Both the position numbers and the translations under genes were made by a program. Positions 42,644 through 52,984 of a stretch of 64,000 nt of DNA are shown one piece after another (position 1 is the stretch's first letter; the number at the start of each line of letters is the position of its first letter). The stretch lies in the NCBI GenBank assembly GCA_001936135.1, contig CP012810.1:992001-1056000 (forward strand), in the 5' to 3' direction. The stretch comes from Saccharomycopsis fibuligera x Saccharomycopsis cf. fibuligera. Taxonomy: Eukaryota; Ascomycota; Saccharomycetes; Ascoideales; Saccharomycopsidaceae. A model generated the notes under the pieces. It did no database searches. It was not told where the DNA came from and saw nothing but the letters and a program-made list of their open reading frames with translations.

Positions 42644-44224
42644 ATGGCCCCAGCAAATGCTCTTGTAAAGCTTGGCCGTCTTGCTGCAGCTAACAAAAAG
42701 TACAACATCTTCACCTCTCTAAGGCCTCTTGACGACATCAAAAGCAAACTAACTGATAACAAAACCAACAAAGATAAACATCAGCAGCAATCATTACAAA
42801 ATCACCTTTGTGCCATCAAAGACAATATAGCCACCACTGCAGAACCCACAACATGCGCATCTCGTATCCTTAGTGACTATTACTCTCCATTTAACAGTAC
42901 TGTTGTTGAACTTCTCGAAAATCAAGGTGCCGTGGTGGTGGGGAAGACCAATTTGGACGAGTTTGGCATGGGTGATGCCAACGCAAATTCTCATTTCGGC
43001 CAAACTTTCAACCCATTGCATGATAAGCAGAAACATTTGCTCGAAGAAGAATTGAAACAAGAACACCAATACGTGCCCGGTGGTAGCTCAGGCGGTTCTG
43101 CCGCTGCGGTTAGTGCTGGGGTATGCGATTTTGCTCTTGGAACAGACACTGGTGGCTCAACGAGACTACCGGCAGCATTTTGTGGGATTGTTGGGTTCAA
43201 GCCAAGTTACGGGCGTATTAGCCGATGGGGTGTTGTGCCTTATGCTCAATCTTTGGATACTGTAGGTATTCTTGCTAATGACATCGACGTGGTGAAGAAA
43301 GTGTTCAATGTGTTGGATAAATATGACGTCAAGGATCCTACTAGTTTGTCAAATGAACTTAGAGCCAAGTTTGATCTTATTGATGAGAGAGAAGGATTAA
43401 GTGACCATTTAGCCAGCCTGCATGAAAAGATAAATGTTGGTGTTTCCAAAGAATATCTTGCTGAGTCAATGAGTGAAAACACCACCATTGCCATCAAACA
43501 AATAACTAAGGCTCTCTTCAATGCTAAGTTTTCATTCAAACCATTCGATTTGCCATTGCTTCCATACTCATTACCAACTTATTTTACCATAGCCTACTCT
43601 GAAGCGGCTTCCAACCTCGCACGTTACGATGGTGTTAGATACGGCTATTCAGCGATCGAAGATCCAAACGATCAATCTGACGACTACAAGCAATACATTA
43701 GCAATACTCGCTCTGTTGGGTTTGGCGCAGAAGTAAAAAGAAGAATTCTTGTTGGTAACTACAATTTAAGCTCGCAAAAATTTCGCAACAATTTTCTTAA
43801 AGCAGAAGCAATGCGTAAAGAGTTGACTGAGGAATTCAATGCTATTTTCAAATTGCCTAATATCCTTTTAAAACATACTGCCGAAACAGCGATTGAAGAA
43901 GACGAAAAATTTGGAGCAATCAATAACGACGGAATTGATTTCATTCTTGCCCCAGTATCAACATCACAAGCCCCTAGTTTGCAAAGTTACGCCGCTAAAG
44001 TGGATGAAAATCCGGTGAACTCATACATTAATGACGCGTTACTTGTGCCCTCGTCATTGGCTGGATTGCCATCTATTGCGGTGCCTTGGAACATTGCTGG
44101 TGGTGATGGTGCTATTGAAAATGCAGACAACGATAAAATTGTTGGGGTGCAAGTAATTGGTCAGTATGGCGATGATAAAAGAGTACTTGAGTTTGCCAAA
44201 AAATTGGTTTCACTTAATTTTTAG
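42644..44224 (+). CDS. HER2: Mitochondrial glutamyl-tRNA(Gln) amidotransferase subunit A
   Basis: A 526-residue amidase-signature enzyme. As the GatA subunit of the GatFAB complex it releases ammonia from glutamine to convert Glu-tRNA(Gln) to Gln-tRNA(Gln) in mitochondria. The catalytic Lys-Ser-Ser triad can be placed: Lys59 in CAIKDNIA, cis-Ser148 in VPGGSSGGSAAAVSAG, and nucleophile Ser172 in GTDTGGSTRLPA. The 24-residue spacing between the two serines matches the family. LGPTNLDEF-type contact (VVGKTNLDEFGMG) is at about 98-110. Start chosen at ATG 42644; the frame extends 5' only with a TTG. The extreme N-terminus is basic and suits mitochondrial import. Divergent from HTD2. Confidence 0.93.
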   Translation: MAPANALVKLGRLAAANKKYNIFTSLRPLDDIKSKLTDNKTNKDKHQQQSLQNHLCAIKDNIATTAEPTTCASRILSDYYSPFNSTVVELLENQGAVVVGKTNLDEFGMGDANANSHFGQTFNPLHDKQKHLLEEELKQEHQYVPGGSSGGSAAAVSAGVCDFALGTDTGGSTRLPAAFCGIVGFKPSYGRISRWGVVPYAQSLDTVGILANDIDVVKKVFNVLDKYDVKDPTSLSNELRAKFDLIDEREGLSDHLASLHEKINVGVSKEYLAESMSENTTIAIKQITKALFNAKFSFKPFDLPLLPYSLPTYFTIAYSEAASNLARYDGVRYGYSAIEDPNDQSDDYKQYISNTRSVGFGAEVKRRILVGNYNLSSQKFRNNFLKAEAMRKELTEEFNAIFKLPNILLKHTAETAIEEDEKFGAINNDGIDFILAPVSTSQAPSLQSYAAKVDENPVNSYINDALLVPSSLAGLPSIAVPWNIAGGDGAIENADNDKIVGVQVIGQYGDDKRVLEFAKKLVSLNF

Positions 44225-44665
44225 AATATTCAAAAGGAGCCAAAATTGTGTCTACGTAAATGATCAATCTTGCACATAGTATCAGTCTGATACCCTTTCA
44301 TTTGCTTTTTAGTACTTGTAGCACTAGTATATCATCTAAATAATATGACATCTGACATATACATAGAAGATAGAGCTCTCTTTCTGTATAATAATATCAA
44401 TGGTAATTCTTGCCCATAGTATCATTCCAGTATGTAAATGAAGAGGAATACAAAGCGCATGTTGAGGCCCAGGCGTATATGTCTTATTGTTGCGGGTAAC
44501 TGTTTCTGCTGCACGCATCGACTATTGATTGCAACAGAAAAGAAAATATAATCTAACATCAGCTTAATACAGAATAAGCGAGGAATATATACAGAGACAG
44601 AGATAGAGTATAAGCGCTACAGAGACAAGCACTGCGCCCAATACTTTCCCCACCCATTGGCGACC
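44225..44665. promoter_or_regulatory. Intergenic, CFT1 promoter
   Basis: A 441-bp spacer between HER2 and CFT1, same strand. It has AT-rich sequence with a TATATA near 44586-44592, about 75-80 bp before the CFT1 ATG. No RNA gene recognised. Confidence 0.5.
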
Positions 44666-47600
44666 ATGGACCTATTCAATCAGATCATTGAACCCACAAG
44701 GGTTTTGTACTCCGTTACCTGCAACTTCACGGCTCCCGGTGCACGCAATCTTGTGGTCTCTAAGGGCACTCTTCTCCAGATCTTTTCCGTGGCTCAACAC
44801 CAACAACAACATGACAGCTCCACTAACAACAAATTGTCATTAGTCGCTCAATACAAACTTCATGGTCTTATCACTGATATAAAACCAATTCGAACTATGG
44901 AGTCGTCCAAATTGGACTATTTGCTTGTGGCTACCAAGTTTGCGAAGCTTAGTGTAATCAAATGGAATTTCACCACTCATAATATCGAGACCGTGTCATT
45001 GCATTACTACGAGAATTTCTTTGAAAACAATTCGCCAGTAAAGAGCTTATCCGATGCAAATTTGATCACTGACCCCAATAATGACTGTGCTTGCATGGTT
45101 TTCAATGACATGCTTGCATTTTTGCCTTTCAGAAAAGATTCAGATGAGGAAGTATCGACAAAGAGAGCGAAAAACGACAGCGATGAGGATATGAATGATG
45201 AGGACATTGAAGAAGAAGAAGAAGAGGAAGAAGACGATGATGGTGAGGAAGATATGGATGATGACCGTTCAGTGATATACAAACCTACATTCATTGTCCC
45301 GGCCAACAAGCTTGATACCTCTATAGCCAACATCATTGACTGCAAGTTCTTGTATAATTACCGTGAGCCCACTTTGGCTATTCTTTATGCTCCAACCCAT
45401 ACTTGGGCAGGTAACTTGAAAAAACGCAAAGACGTGGTACAATTTGTTGTGCTATCGTTGGACTTGAATAAAAAGACGTCTACGACCATCATATCTCTTG
45501 CTGGTCTACCATATGATTTATACAAGATCAAACCGCTAAAGACACCATTAAATGGATGTTTGCTTATTGGATGCAATGAGCTTCTTCACGTTGATTCTTC
45601 CGGGAGTTCCCAAGGACTAATTACCAACAAATACACAGAAAGCATCACTGGTTACAGAAATTTCATCAAGAATGAAAGCAATTTGGATTTGGACTTGGAA
45701 GGGTGCATCATTAAAGAATTGCCGCATATGCCCAAACGGTTATTTTTGATTAGCAAAGATGGGCTATTTTATTGGATAGATTTCAGAGTGGAAGGTCGGT
45801 TGATCCGAAGTTTTCAGGTGATTCAGATTTCTGAAAATGCATATGATGGTATTCAGTTGCTGCATCCTAGCTCATTGAGCACAATAAATGATGACTTAAT
45901 TTTTGTTGGTTGCGCTGATGGTGATTCCTTATTGCTTGAATGGCAAGACGACACCAAGAAAAAAATTCACCAGAAAGCCAATGACAATGGATCTAAGAAA
46001 CAGTCACAAAAAACGAAAAAGAATAAGGAAAGTGATAATGAAGAAGAAGAAAAAGAAGAAGATGAAGATGATGATATTGATTACAGTGATGAAGAAGATG
46101 AAGACAAAGAAGAAACCAAAGATGAAGAAAATGGCGATGATGACGATTATGATATTGATGGAGAAGTAGACACCAAAACTGAAGCCAACGGAGACACAAA
46201 TAGCAATAGCAATGGCAATGGCTCAATCAAAGTCAGTAACAACGATAAATCAAGCGGTAGCAAATTTTTGATTGCCGATCGTTTAATAAACTGCGGCCCT
46301 ATAACTAATGTGACTCTTGCGCCATTATCCACTGAAAAATTTACCAGCGGATTGACTAACCCAAATTTAAATGAAATTTCAGTAGTAGCCTCTTCAGGTA
46401 ATGGTAAGCTGGGTGCCGTCTCAACATTCAGTCCCACCATTAGGCCATCCGTCAAATCAACATTGAAATTCACCGATGTAAATCGTATATGGACCCTTAC
46501 CAACAAGTCTGTGTTTGTTACCACCAAGGGAGTAAGATTGGAGAAAAATTTTAACTATTTAATTACCACAAACGTTTCAGAATCGAAATCTGATTGTTTT
46601 TCCATCACTGAAAATTTCCGCAATGTGTCATTAAAGACTGGGTTTATGAATAACGAGCTTATATTAACAATTGGCTTTGTCAATAACAAGAAAAATATTG
46701 TTCAAGTGACCAAAAACAACGTTCATTTGTATGATTTAAATTTCAAACTACTAAAGACCATCACCATCAAAGAAATACAAAATGATTTACAACCAATCAA
46801 GGCAAAAGAAATTGACATTAATGGAGAAGTTGAGGACGTTACTGAAGATTATGAAGAGTTGGTGTACGGCTATATCTACCAAGACTATGTCTTGGTCACA
46901 ACTTCTCAAGGTGGGGTTAAGATTTTGGAATTTAATAGCGCCAGCCAACCTACTAAGCGTGGAGAAAAAAGAAGCGGCAGTGTCAGTAGCGACAATAGTG
47001 CTACGCAATATTTCACCAATATCAAAATCCCGTCAATATTGTCTGATGTGCTCATCATTACCGGTACAGTCACCAGCTCTCGTCTTTTCAGTTCTATAAA
47101 CAATGTGAAAAGTATTGTTAATAACTTACCACAAACCGGCAAGAAAAGATCTATTAGCGGTAGTAGCGGTAACACATCCAAAGAGTCTGACAAACTTTTA
47201 CCTCAAACTTTGGAAGATCAACAAAGAGACATTATGTTTTTGCTCGCTACTGGTGACAATAGAGTCGTCGCATTCCAGAAAAATCATGGTGAAAAAGTAT
47301 TTCAGTTCGACAATGTTGAAAAACTTACAGAGACTTTAACTTTAAATTTTTTCAAGCCTACTGATGCTTATCCTGATCCATTCATTAAACAAATCATGCT
47401 TGTTGAACTTGGTGATAAGTATGTTCAAAAGGAATATTTGACAGTGCTTACCATTGGCGGTGAAACATATTTCTATGAACTTTTCTATGATCGCATTAAC
47501 AATATCTGCAAATTTAAAAAACAGGAAAATACATTGGTGACTGGCGCACCAGACAATGCATTCCCATGGGGCACAAAAGTTGAAAGAAGGCTCGTTTACA

Positions 47601-49321
47601 TCGATGACTTTAGTAATGGGTTGAAATGTTTGTTTATCACAGGCATAATACCATATTTTGTCATTAAGCAAAGTTGTTCATATCCAAGAGTGTACAAATT
47701 TACCAAATTTCCCGCAATCTCGTTTGCTTCATTCAAATCGGATCTTACAAATGACAGCAGCAGCGGAAGTAAAAAGGGCCCTCAAGCAAATAACAAATTA
47801 ACCAGTTTTTTCAATTTTAGCGATGAAGGATCAAATTTCATCTTCGTGGATAATTTGAAAAACGCAAGGATTTGTTCAGTCCCTTACAGTGATGGTGGCG
47901 GTAATAATGCCACATCTATCCTTACTGACTATACCAACCAATTACCAATCACCAAGATTCCAATTGGTGAATCTGTCAAGAGCATAGCGTATCACCAAAC
48001 ATCCAACATGTTTATTGTTTCATCATTTAAAGACATTGAGTATAACTGTGTTGATGAGGATGGTATTAAGATTGCTGGCTGGGAAGATAAGCCACATGCA
48101 GGATCTTTCAAAGGGTCATTGAAACTATTGTCACCAAAGAGCTGGAAAATTATTGATGAGATTGAATTTGAAGACAACGAAGTGATACTTACAGTGAAAT
48201 CAATGTTTTTGAATACATCCTCTGGCAATGACAATAACAATAGCAATTTCATTAATGGCCCTAACGGTGTTTATGGCAATCAGCAACAACCATCCAATAA
48301 ACGACAAAAGGAAATTGTGCTTGCTGGGTCTGGAAAGTTTAGAATGGAAGACTTGACAGCGAATGGTTCATTCCACTTATACGACATCATTGGAATTATT
48401 CCAGAAATTGATAAACCTGAATACAATCACAAATTTAAAGAAATTTTTCAAGAAGCCACTAAAGGTGCAGTTACCGCCTTGACTGAAGTCAGCGGCCGAT
48501 TCCTTATATCACAGGGGCAAAAAGTAATTGTTAGAGATTTACAAGAAGATAACACTGTGGTACCGGTAGCATTCCTTGATACTTCAATCTATGTCTCCGA
48601 GACCAAGTCGTTTGGCAATTTGTTGATTTTGGGTGACTTGATGAAAAGTATCTGGCTAGTTGGTTTTGATGCCGAACCTTATCGTATGATTATGATTTCA
48701 AAGGATGTTATCCCCGTGGATGTGAACGCGGCAGATTTCATCAGTTATGGAGGTGACATGTACTTTTTAATTGGCGATGACTCAGATAATTTACATTTGT
48801 TGCAATATAACCCCGAGGATCCAGCTTCGCTTTCAGGACAAAGGCTTGTGAGAAAGACTACATTTGACTTGAATACCACTACCACCTGTATGCGTTCGTT
48901 CCCCAAACGAGGGAGTGGTAGTGCCAGCAGTAATAGCGGCGGTAGCGGCGGCAGCAACGGTCATAGTGAATTCCAAGTGCTTGGAGGTAACATTGATGGA
49001 TCATTATACATTGTTTCCCCAATTTCCGAAGACTCGTATCGTCGGATGTATGTTTTACAACAGCAATTAATCGACAAAGAATTACACCATTTAGGCTTAA
49101 ACCCTCGAATGAATCGGATATCGGAAAAATACGAATACATTAACAGCAACTTCACTAGTAATTCAACACAGCAGGCAAAAGCGATAATTGATTTTGAAGT
49201 ATTGAGAGAGTTTACAAAGTTGAGCGATGATCGGAAAAAACAATTGGCTTTGAAAGTTGGTAGATATGCGTATACTGAAATTTGGAAAGATTTGGTGGAG
49301 AATAACTTGAATATCCTTTGA
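44666..49321 (+). CDS. CFT1: Cleavage and polyadenylation factor subunit Cft1 (CPSF160)
   Basis: A 1,551-residue scaffold of the pre-mRNA 3'-end processing complex, which helps recognise the poly(A) signal and links it to RNA polymerase II. The N-terminus (MDLFNQIIEPTRVLYSVTCN, then NLVVSKGTLLQIF) is typical of the family. The sequence is an extended beta-propeller protein ending in the CPSF-A-type C-terminal region (ISVFGN-like LGLNPRMNRISEKYEYIN; EFTKLSDDRKKQLALKVG). Two long acidic inserts (about 165-205 and 440-515, Asp/Glu/Lys-rich) and Ser/Gly loops make it longer than S. cerevisiae Cft1 (1,357). Start chosen at ATG 44666 rather than the in-frame TTG three codons upstream. Convergent with the ribosomal P1 gene. 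Confidence 0.93.
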   Translation: MDLFNQIIEPTRVLYSVTCNFTAPGARNLVVSKGTLLQIFSVAQHQQQHDSSTNNKLSLVAQYKLHGLITDIKPIRTMESSKLDYLLVATKFAKLSVIKWNFTTHNIETVSLHYYENFFENNSPVKSLSDANLITDPNNDCACMVFNDMLAFLPFRKDSDEEVSTKRAKNDSDEDMNDEDIEEEEEEEEDDDGEEDMDDDRSVIYKPTFIVPANKLDTSIANIIDCKFLYNYREPTLAILYAPTHTWAGNLKKRKDVVQFVVLSLDLNKKTSTTIISLAGLPYDLYKIKPLKTPLNGCLLIGCNELLHVDSSGSSQGLITNKYTESITGYRNFIKNESNLDLDLEGCIIKELPHMPKRLFLISKDGLFYWIDFRVEGRLIRSFQVIQISENAYDGIQLLHPSSLSTINDDLIFVGCADGDSLLLEWQDDTKKKIHQKANDNGSKKQSQKTKKNKESDNEEEEKEEDEDDDIDYSDEEDEDKEETKDEENGDDDDYDIDGEVDTKTEANGDTNSNSNGNGSIKVSNNDKSSGSKFLIADRLINCGPITNVTLAPLSTEKFTSGLTNPNLNEISVVASSGNGKLGAVSTFSPTIRPSVKSTLKFTDVNRIWTLTNKSVFVTTKGVRLEKNFNYLITTNVSESKSDCFSITENFRNVSLKTGFMNNELILTIGFVNNKKNIVQVTKNNVHLYDLNFKLLKTITIKEIQNDLQPIKAKEIDINGEVEDVTEDYEELVYGYIYQDYVLVTTSQGGVKILEFNSASQPTKRGEKRSGSVSSDNSATQYFTNIKIPSILSDVLIITGTVTSSRLFSSINNVKSIVNNLPQTGKKRSISGSSGNTSKESDKLLPQTLEDQQRDIMFLLATGDNRVVAFQKNHGEKVFQFDNVEKLTETLTLNFFKPTDAYPDPFIKQIMLVELGDKYVQKEYLTVLTIGGETYFYELFYDRINNICKFKKQENTLVTGAPDNAFPWGTKVERRLVYIDDFSNGLKCLFITGIIPYFVIKQSCSYPRVYKFTKFPAISFASFKSDLTNDSSSGSKKGPQANNKLTSFFNFSDEGSNFIFVDNLKNARICSVPYSDGGGNNATSILTDYTNQLPITKIPIGESVKSIAYHQTSNMFIVSSFKDIEYNCVDEDGIKIAGWEDKPHAGSFKGSLKLLSPKSWKIIDEIEFEDNEVILTVKSMFLNTSSGNDNNNSNFINGPNGVYGNQQQPSNKRQKEIVLAGSGKFRMEDLTANGSFHLYDIIGIIPEIDKPEYNHKFKEIFQEATKGAVTALTEVSGRFLISQGQKVIVRDLQEDNTVVPVAFLDTSIYVSETKSFGNLLILGDLMKSIWLVGFDAEPYRMIMISKDVIPVDVNAADFISYGGDMYFLIGDDSDNLHLLQYNPEDPASLSGQRLVRKTTFDLNTTTTCMRSFPKRGSGSASSNSGGSGGSNGHSEFQVLGGNIDGSLYIVSPISEDSYRRMYVLQQQLIDKELHHLGLNPRMNRISEKYEYINSNFTSNSTQQAKAIIDFEVLREFTKLSDDRKKQLALKVGRYAYTEIWKDLVENNLNIL

Positions 49322-49849
49322 ATTTTTCGATTGTTGAAAATTTTAGTTATTTTGCTCAATGCTCTTTGCTTTCTTGTCTTGCTTTTTTCCTTTATTTTTG
49401 TTTCTTTATTTTTTCATCTTTTCGTTTTTTGTTTTTCATTTTATGAAAAAATAATTGTTTTGGCATCTTTTGTACTGGGATAAAGTTTCACATAATTAGA
49501 CATTTATTGTATTTCTATCTTATTTTGTACATATATATATTTTTAACCAATGTGTAAGTCTTGTGACGTATTTTAACACACTGGATATCTAAAATTTAAT
49601 AATCACTTCAGTCGAGTCGAGTAAACTTACTCACCTGTGTGCATCCCTGAGACTAAGACCCAAAATTATCAATTCAAGAGTATATATGTATGTTTGTATG
49701 CAGTACAAGCATAGAACATTAGAATAAGACATACTACAAACGAGTAAAAAAAAAGACATTAGAAGATTTAATTAAATTAAACTAATTCAGATAAAAGGAT
49801 AAAGATACACATAAATTTATAACGATTTATTTATTTAACAAAAACAAGC
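49322..49849. other. Intergenic between convergent CFT1 and RPP1
   Basis: A 528-bp T-rich then A-rich spacer holding the 3' ends of both genes. Nothing else recognised. Confidence 0.7.
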
Positions 49850-51341
49850 TTAGTCAAACAAACCGAAACCCATGTCATCATCGGATTCATCTTCTTCTTC
49901 AGCGGCCTTTTCTTCAGCAGCAGCACCTTCAGAAGCAGCTTCGGCACCGGCAGCTGGAGCAGCAGCAGCTGGAGCAGCAGCGGCAGCGGAAAGCAAAAGT
50001 TCTTTCAAGTTTTTACCTTCAAGAGCTTGAGCAAAGATGTCGGCCCAGATCTAGAAAAAAAAGAGGTTAGTAAATTCGTGGCTCGGGGAAAAATAATGAG
50101 TGGAAAACAGTGTTTTGGGGGGGGGGGGGGGGGGGGGGAAAGAAAAATGATGATATTGATTATACTGATTATTATGATATAAGTAGTCTTGGATTAACAT
50201 GATAGCAGTAATCAAGAAATATCAGTACAAATAAGTGTTGATATTGGTGATTTATAAATTGAAGTACCCAATTCGTTTTACTGTATTACTTTTGGCAAAA
50301 TTGTAATGATCTTCTCAATGCACAATAATTGTAAGGATCTGTAAAATGACACAAATTAGAGCTCAGTCCTGTATGTAGAGTTTCTTTTTAGTAAAACAAT
50401 AAAATAATTTTCAGCCATTTCCAGCTTTTTTGAAGTATTCACAGTCTCTTGCAGTCACTAATGAGGCTCAAAAAATTTTTGACTAATCTTGTTTGTAGTT
50501 TAGTTGGTCATTGAATAGATGTAGGCTTTTTCAATCTTGGACAATGACAGCAAAATACACGTACATTGATATTTTTTTAAACAAGTCAATTCTCCATCTT
50601 CCGCAATGAAAAAAAGAAGGAATAATTTTTAATGAAAGCTGATAGATGAATTGGTCTTCTGATAATAGTTTGAGAACTTTGCAATGCATGTGGTGTTTTT
50701 CCATTTTTTGCGCTACCATTGTAACTTATTACCTGAGATTGAGACTGGGACTGCAAGACTTGGACTGTTTTCCTAATTTTCTCTTGTGCTCAAAACTGCT
50801 CAACAAAGATGAATCTACAAAATACTTTGACTACTGCGAATTCACATTTTGGTATTGTAAAAATAGACCACTTTGTATTGTTTTTCAAATTGATGTGTTG
50901 ATTACCATGATCCGGGCCCAAAACAGAACTCTTTATAAATTTCACTGTTTGCAATTGATTGAATCTATTTCTTTGATCCTGGGGCTATTGATGCTCTTCC
51001 TTTATAAATCTTGCTATACGAAAAGTACCTTGTCTTTGAAAAATCGAAAATCTTGCCTGTTTTGCTAGAATATTGTCCCTTTGGATTCTCTCGATGTAAA
51101 TCTTCTCGTATCGTATGGTATCATTACATTTCATTTTATTGCATATCATATCATATCATATCAAATCATAATATATCATCCCATTTCACACTGTTGTTGA
51201 TGTCATGTTTCAAAATAAACTTACTTGGTCAACGGAACCACCAGCAGCCTTGACCAAAGTGGCCAATTTGTCAGAGGTGATGTCGACTTCAGCGTCAGCC
51301 AAGATCAAGGCAGCGTAAGAAACTAAAGAGTCAGCAGACAT
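49850..51341 (-). CDS. RPP1: 60S acidic ribosomal protein P1, two exons
   Basis: Exon 1 is 51225-51341 (39 codons) and exon 2 is 49850-50050 (66 codons plus stop), giving 105 residues. P1 dimerises with P2 on the ribosomal stalk and recruits elongation-factor GTPases. Exon 1 encodes [20 protein letters not shown] and the conserved helices. Exon 2 resumes at [10 protein letters not shown], matching yeast P1 (ENIWADIF), then an Ala/Gly hinge and the universal tail [12 protein letters not shown]. The SYAALILAD start is P1 rather than P2 type. Neither exon is long enough to stand out alone, so splicing is essential to the model. The intron is 1,174 bp, phase 0. A cluster of TCATGTGA-type motifs lies 370-440 bp upstream. 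P1A versus P1B cannot be decided. Confidence 0.95.
50051..51224 (-). other. RPP1 intron, 1,174 bp, unusually long
   Basis: Donor GTAAGT begins at 51224. TACTAAC lies at 50072-50066 and the acceptor TCTAG ends at 50051. The interior has a 22-nt poly-G on the plus strand (poly-C in the pre-mRNA), ATATC/TATCA direct repeats at about 51130-51180 and a 140-codon antisense frame. I could not recognise a snoRNA. Confidence 0.93.
50117..50138. repeat. 22-nt poly-G tract
   Basis: The only long G/C homopolymer in the window, all others being A/T. It lies in the RPP1 intron, 45-66 nt upstream of the branch point on the transcript strand. Confidence 0.9.
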
Positions 51342-52148
51342 TATTTGATATTGTTTGTTGTTGTTGATTATGTGTTCCTAAAGTATGTAACTCTCGTTAA
51401 GCAAAAATATTTTGAATATTCTGGAATTTTGGCTATAGTATTTGGTTTTGCATTTTTTCACCCACCGGGCACTGGCTGCAGCCAACCAGGCTAGCTAGCT
51501 AGCTAGAGTGGGCAACGGACGGGGGAAGGGCCTCAGGCTGCCGGGAGCACTGGCCGCTGGCTGGTGGGCTGCCGCTTCTTCTGTTTCGTTTCCCGTTTGT
51601 GTGGAAAAAAACGCCTTCCCGTTTGGATAAAAGCAGTCACCGCTGCCATGTGCATGTCACGCGCCTTAACAGATGCAGGTGAAACTTTTTTTTCTTATTA
51701 CGTAATAAAGAGCCACATGACTTGTCACATGAAGAGCACATAGTCATGTGATACGTCATGTGATAATTTTTCATTAGTCATGTATTACAAAGATTTCTTG
51801 TATATATCTTTTTTTTTTTGCCTTCGGCCCACCAGCCACGCCCTGCTCCCTCCCCTCCTAATGAGGCATTGCATGTGCACCAGCCACAGACACATTGTTG
51901 GCAGCCCGCAACTCATTTGCTCAAGGCAACAACAACAACAACAAGAAGAAGACTTGCAGGGACCATTGATAGCTACAAACAGTTCACTCAAACACTCCAC
52001 AGAACAATAGTGGCTAGTCATTCATTAGAATAGAAATAGGTTAAAAACAAGAAGCATAAAATCGTAGACAGCTGTCAAGGGCCAACACAAACTAAGAAAA
52101 AAAAACTATGTACAGGCAAAAATATAAAGCCGGTTACAAGCAATCCTC
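51342..52148. promoter_or_regulatory. RPP1 upstream region
   Basis: An 807-bp spacer. A (CTAG)4 tandem at 51491-51506 is followed by a GC-rich patch (about 51510-51575). A cluster of TCACATGA/TCATGTGA motifs lies at 51713-51785. Beyond it is a poly-T stretch near 51810. The right end is the 3' flank of MAM33. No RNA gene recognised. Confidence 0.55.
51713..51785. promoter_or_regulatory. Clustered TCATGTGA / TCACATGA motifs
   Basis: Exact copies at 51725-51732, 51744-51751 and 51756-51763, in both orientations, plus near copies at 51713-51720 (CCACATGA) and 51778-51785 (TCATGTAT). The core is an E-box-like CATGTG with a GTCA flank, resembling Cbf1/Ino2-Ino4/Rtg-class sites. They lie about 370-440 bp upstream of RPP1. 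Confidence 0.6.
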
Positions 52149-52958
52149 CTAAGAGAAAAAGCTCTTGAGAGTGCTCAACCAGCTAAAGTACTCTTTGTTT
52201 TCCTTGTATTCAGAGTAAGCGCAAAGAAAATCGGCCAAGGATTCGTCAAGACCCAATCCTTTAATGTATTCTTCAAAAGAAGTTTGCAATTGTTCATCCA
52301 AGTTGCTGAATGGTGGACCGTGGTAAGTCAATTGTCTAGTAGTCTCGCTTTCGGCGCTTTCACTCAATGCCAATTTAGCGTCCTTGTAAGGAGTGATGCT
52401 TTCAATGTACATGGATCCATCATCCAATTTGAACAACACTTCAACAGAGATGGCAGAAGAGTCAACTTTCTTTTCAATCACAATGTTAACATTAGCAAAT
52501 TCTTCGCCGAGTTCTTTTTCAAATTCATACTCTTCAGAATTTTCAGCTTCTTGTTCCAAAACGTTTGGTTCTGGAATGTTGGTAATTTGAGAAACGTCAA
52601 AGTAAACGTGGACCACAGAATCATCGGTTTCCTTGACAATTTCTGCCAAGTTACGGTTAGCGGTTTCCACCACTTTGAAGCCAGAGTTTTCCAAGAAAGT
52701 ATCAATGGCTTCTGGTTTTTCTTGGTGGTCATTGATTTCTTTTTCAACGCTGATTTCGCTTTGCAAGACATTGAGAACTGCCTTCTTTTTGTCATCTTGC
52801 TTAATGACAGAAGTATTGCTGAATAAACGCTGGTTCAAGACAATTGGGGTAGCCTTGACAGCAAGCTTGGAGAAAGTGGCTGGAGAGCCATTGGCAACAG
52901 ATCTCAACAAGGAAGCTGAGGTTCTAGAAGCGATTTTGAAAGAAGCACGGTAAGACAT
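52149..52958 (-). CDS. MAM33: Mitochondrial matrix acidic protein Mam33 (p32/gC1qR family)
   Basis: A 269-residue p32-family protein. Yeast Mam33 is a doughnut-shaped trimer in the mitochondrial matrix linked to oxidative phosphorylation and mitochondrial translation or ribosome assembly. Residues 1 to about 45 are a presequence (Arg/Ser/Ala-rich, no acids). The mature part is strongly acidic, with the family's N-terminal helix (KAVLNVLQSEISVEKEI) and the C-terminal block (PPFSNLDEQLQTSFEEYIKG then LADFLCAYSEYKENKEYFSW). The length matches S. cerevisiae Mam33 (266). Start ATG at 52958. A (TG)n microsatellite begins 27 bp upstream of the start and a CACGTG lies about 170 bp upstream. Confidence 0.95.
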   Translation of the reverse strand: MSYRASFKIASRTSASLLRSVANGSPATFSKLAVKATPIVLNQRLFSNTSVIKQDDKKKAVLNVLQSEISVEKEINDHQEKPEAIDTFLENSGFKVVETANRNLAEIVKETDDSVVHVYFDVSQITNIPEPNVLEQEAENSEEYEFEKELGEEFANVNIVIEKKVDSSAISVEVLFKLDDGSMYIESITPYKDAKLALSESAESETTRQLTYHGPPFSNLDEQLQTSFEEYIKGLGLDESLADFLCAYSEYKENKEYFSWLSTLKSFFS

Positions 52959-52984
52959 TGTGTGTTTATGGCGGTTGTTGGTTT

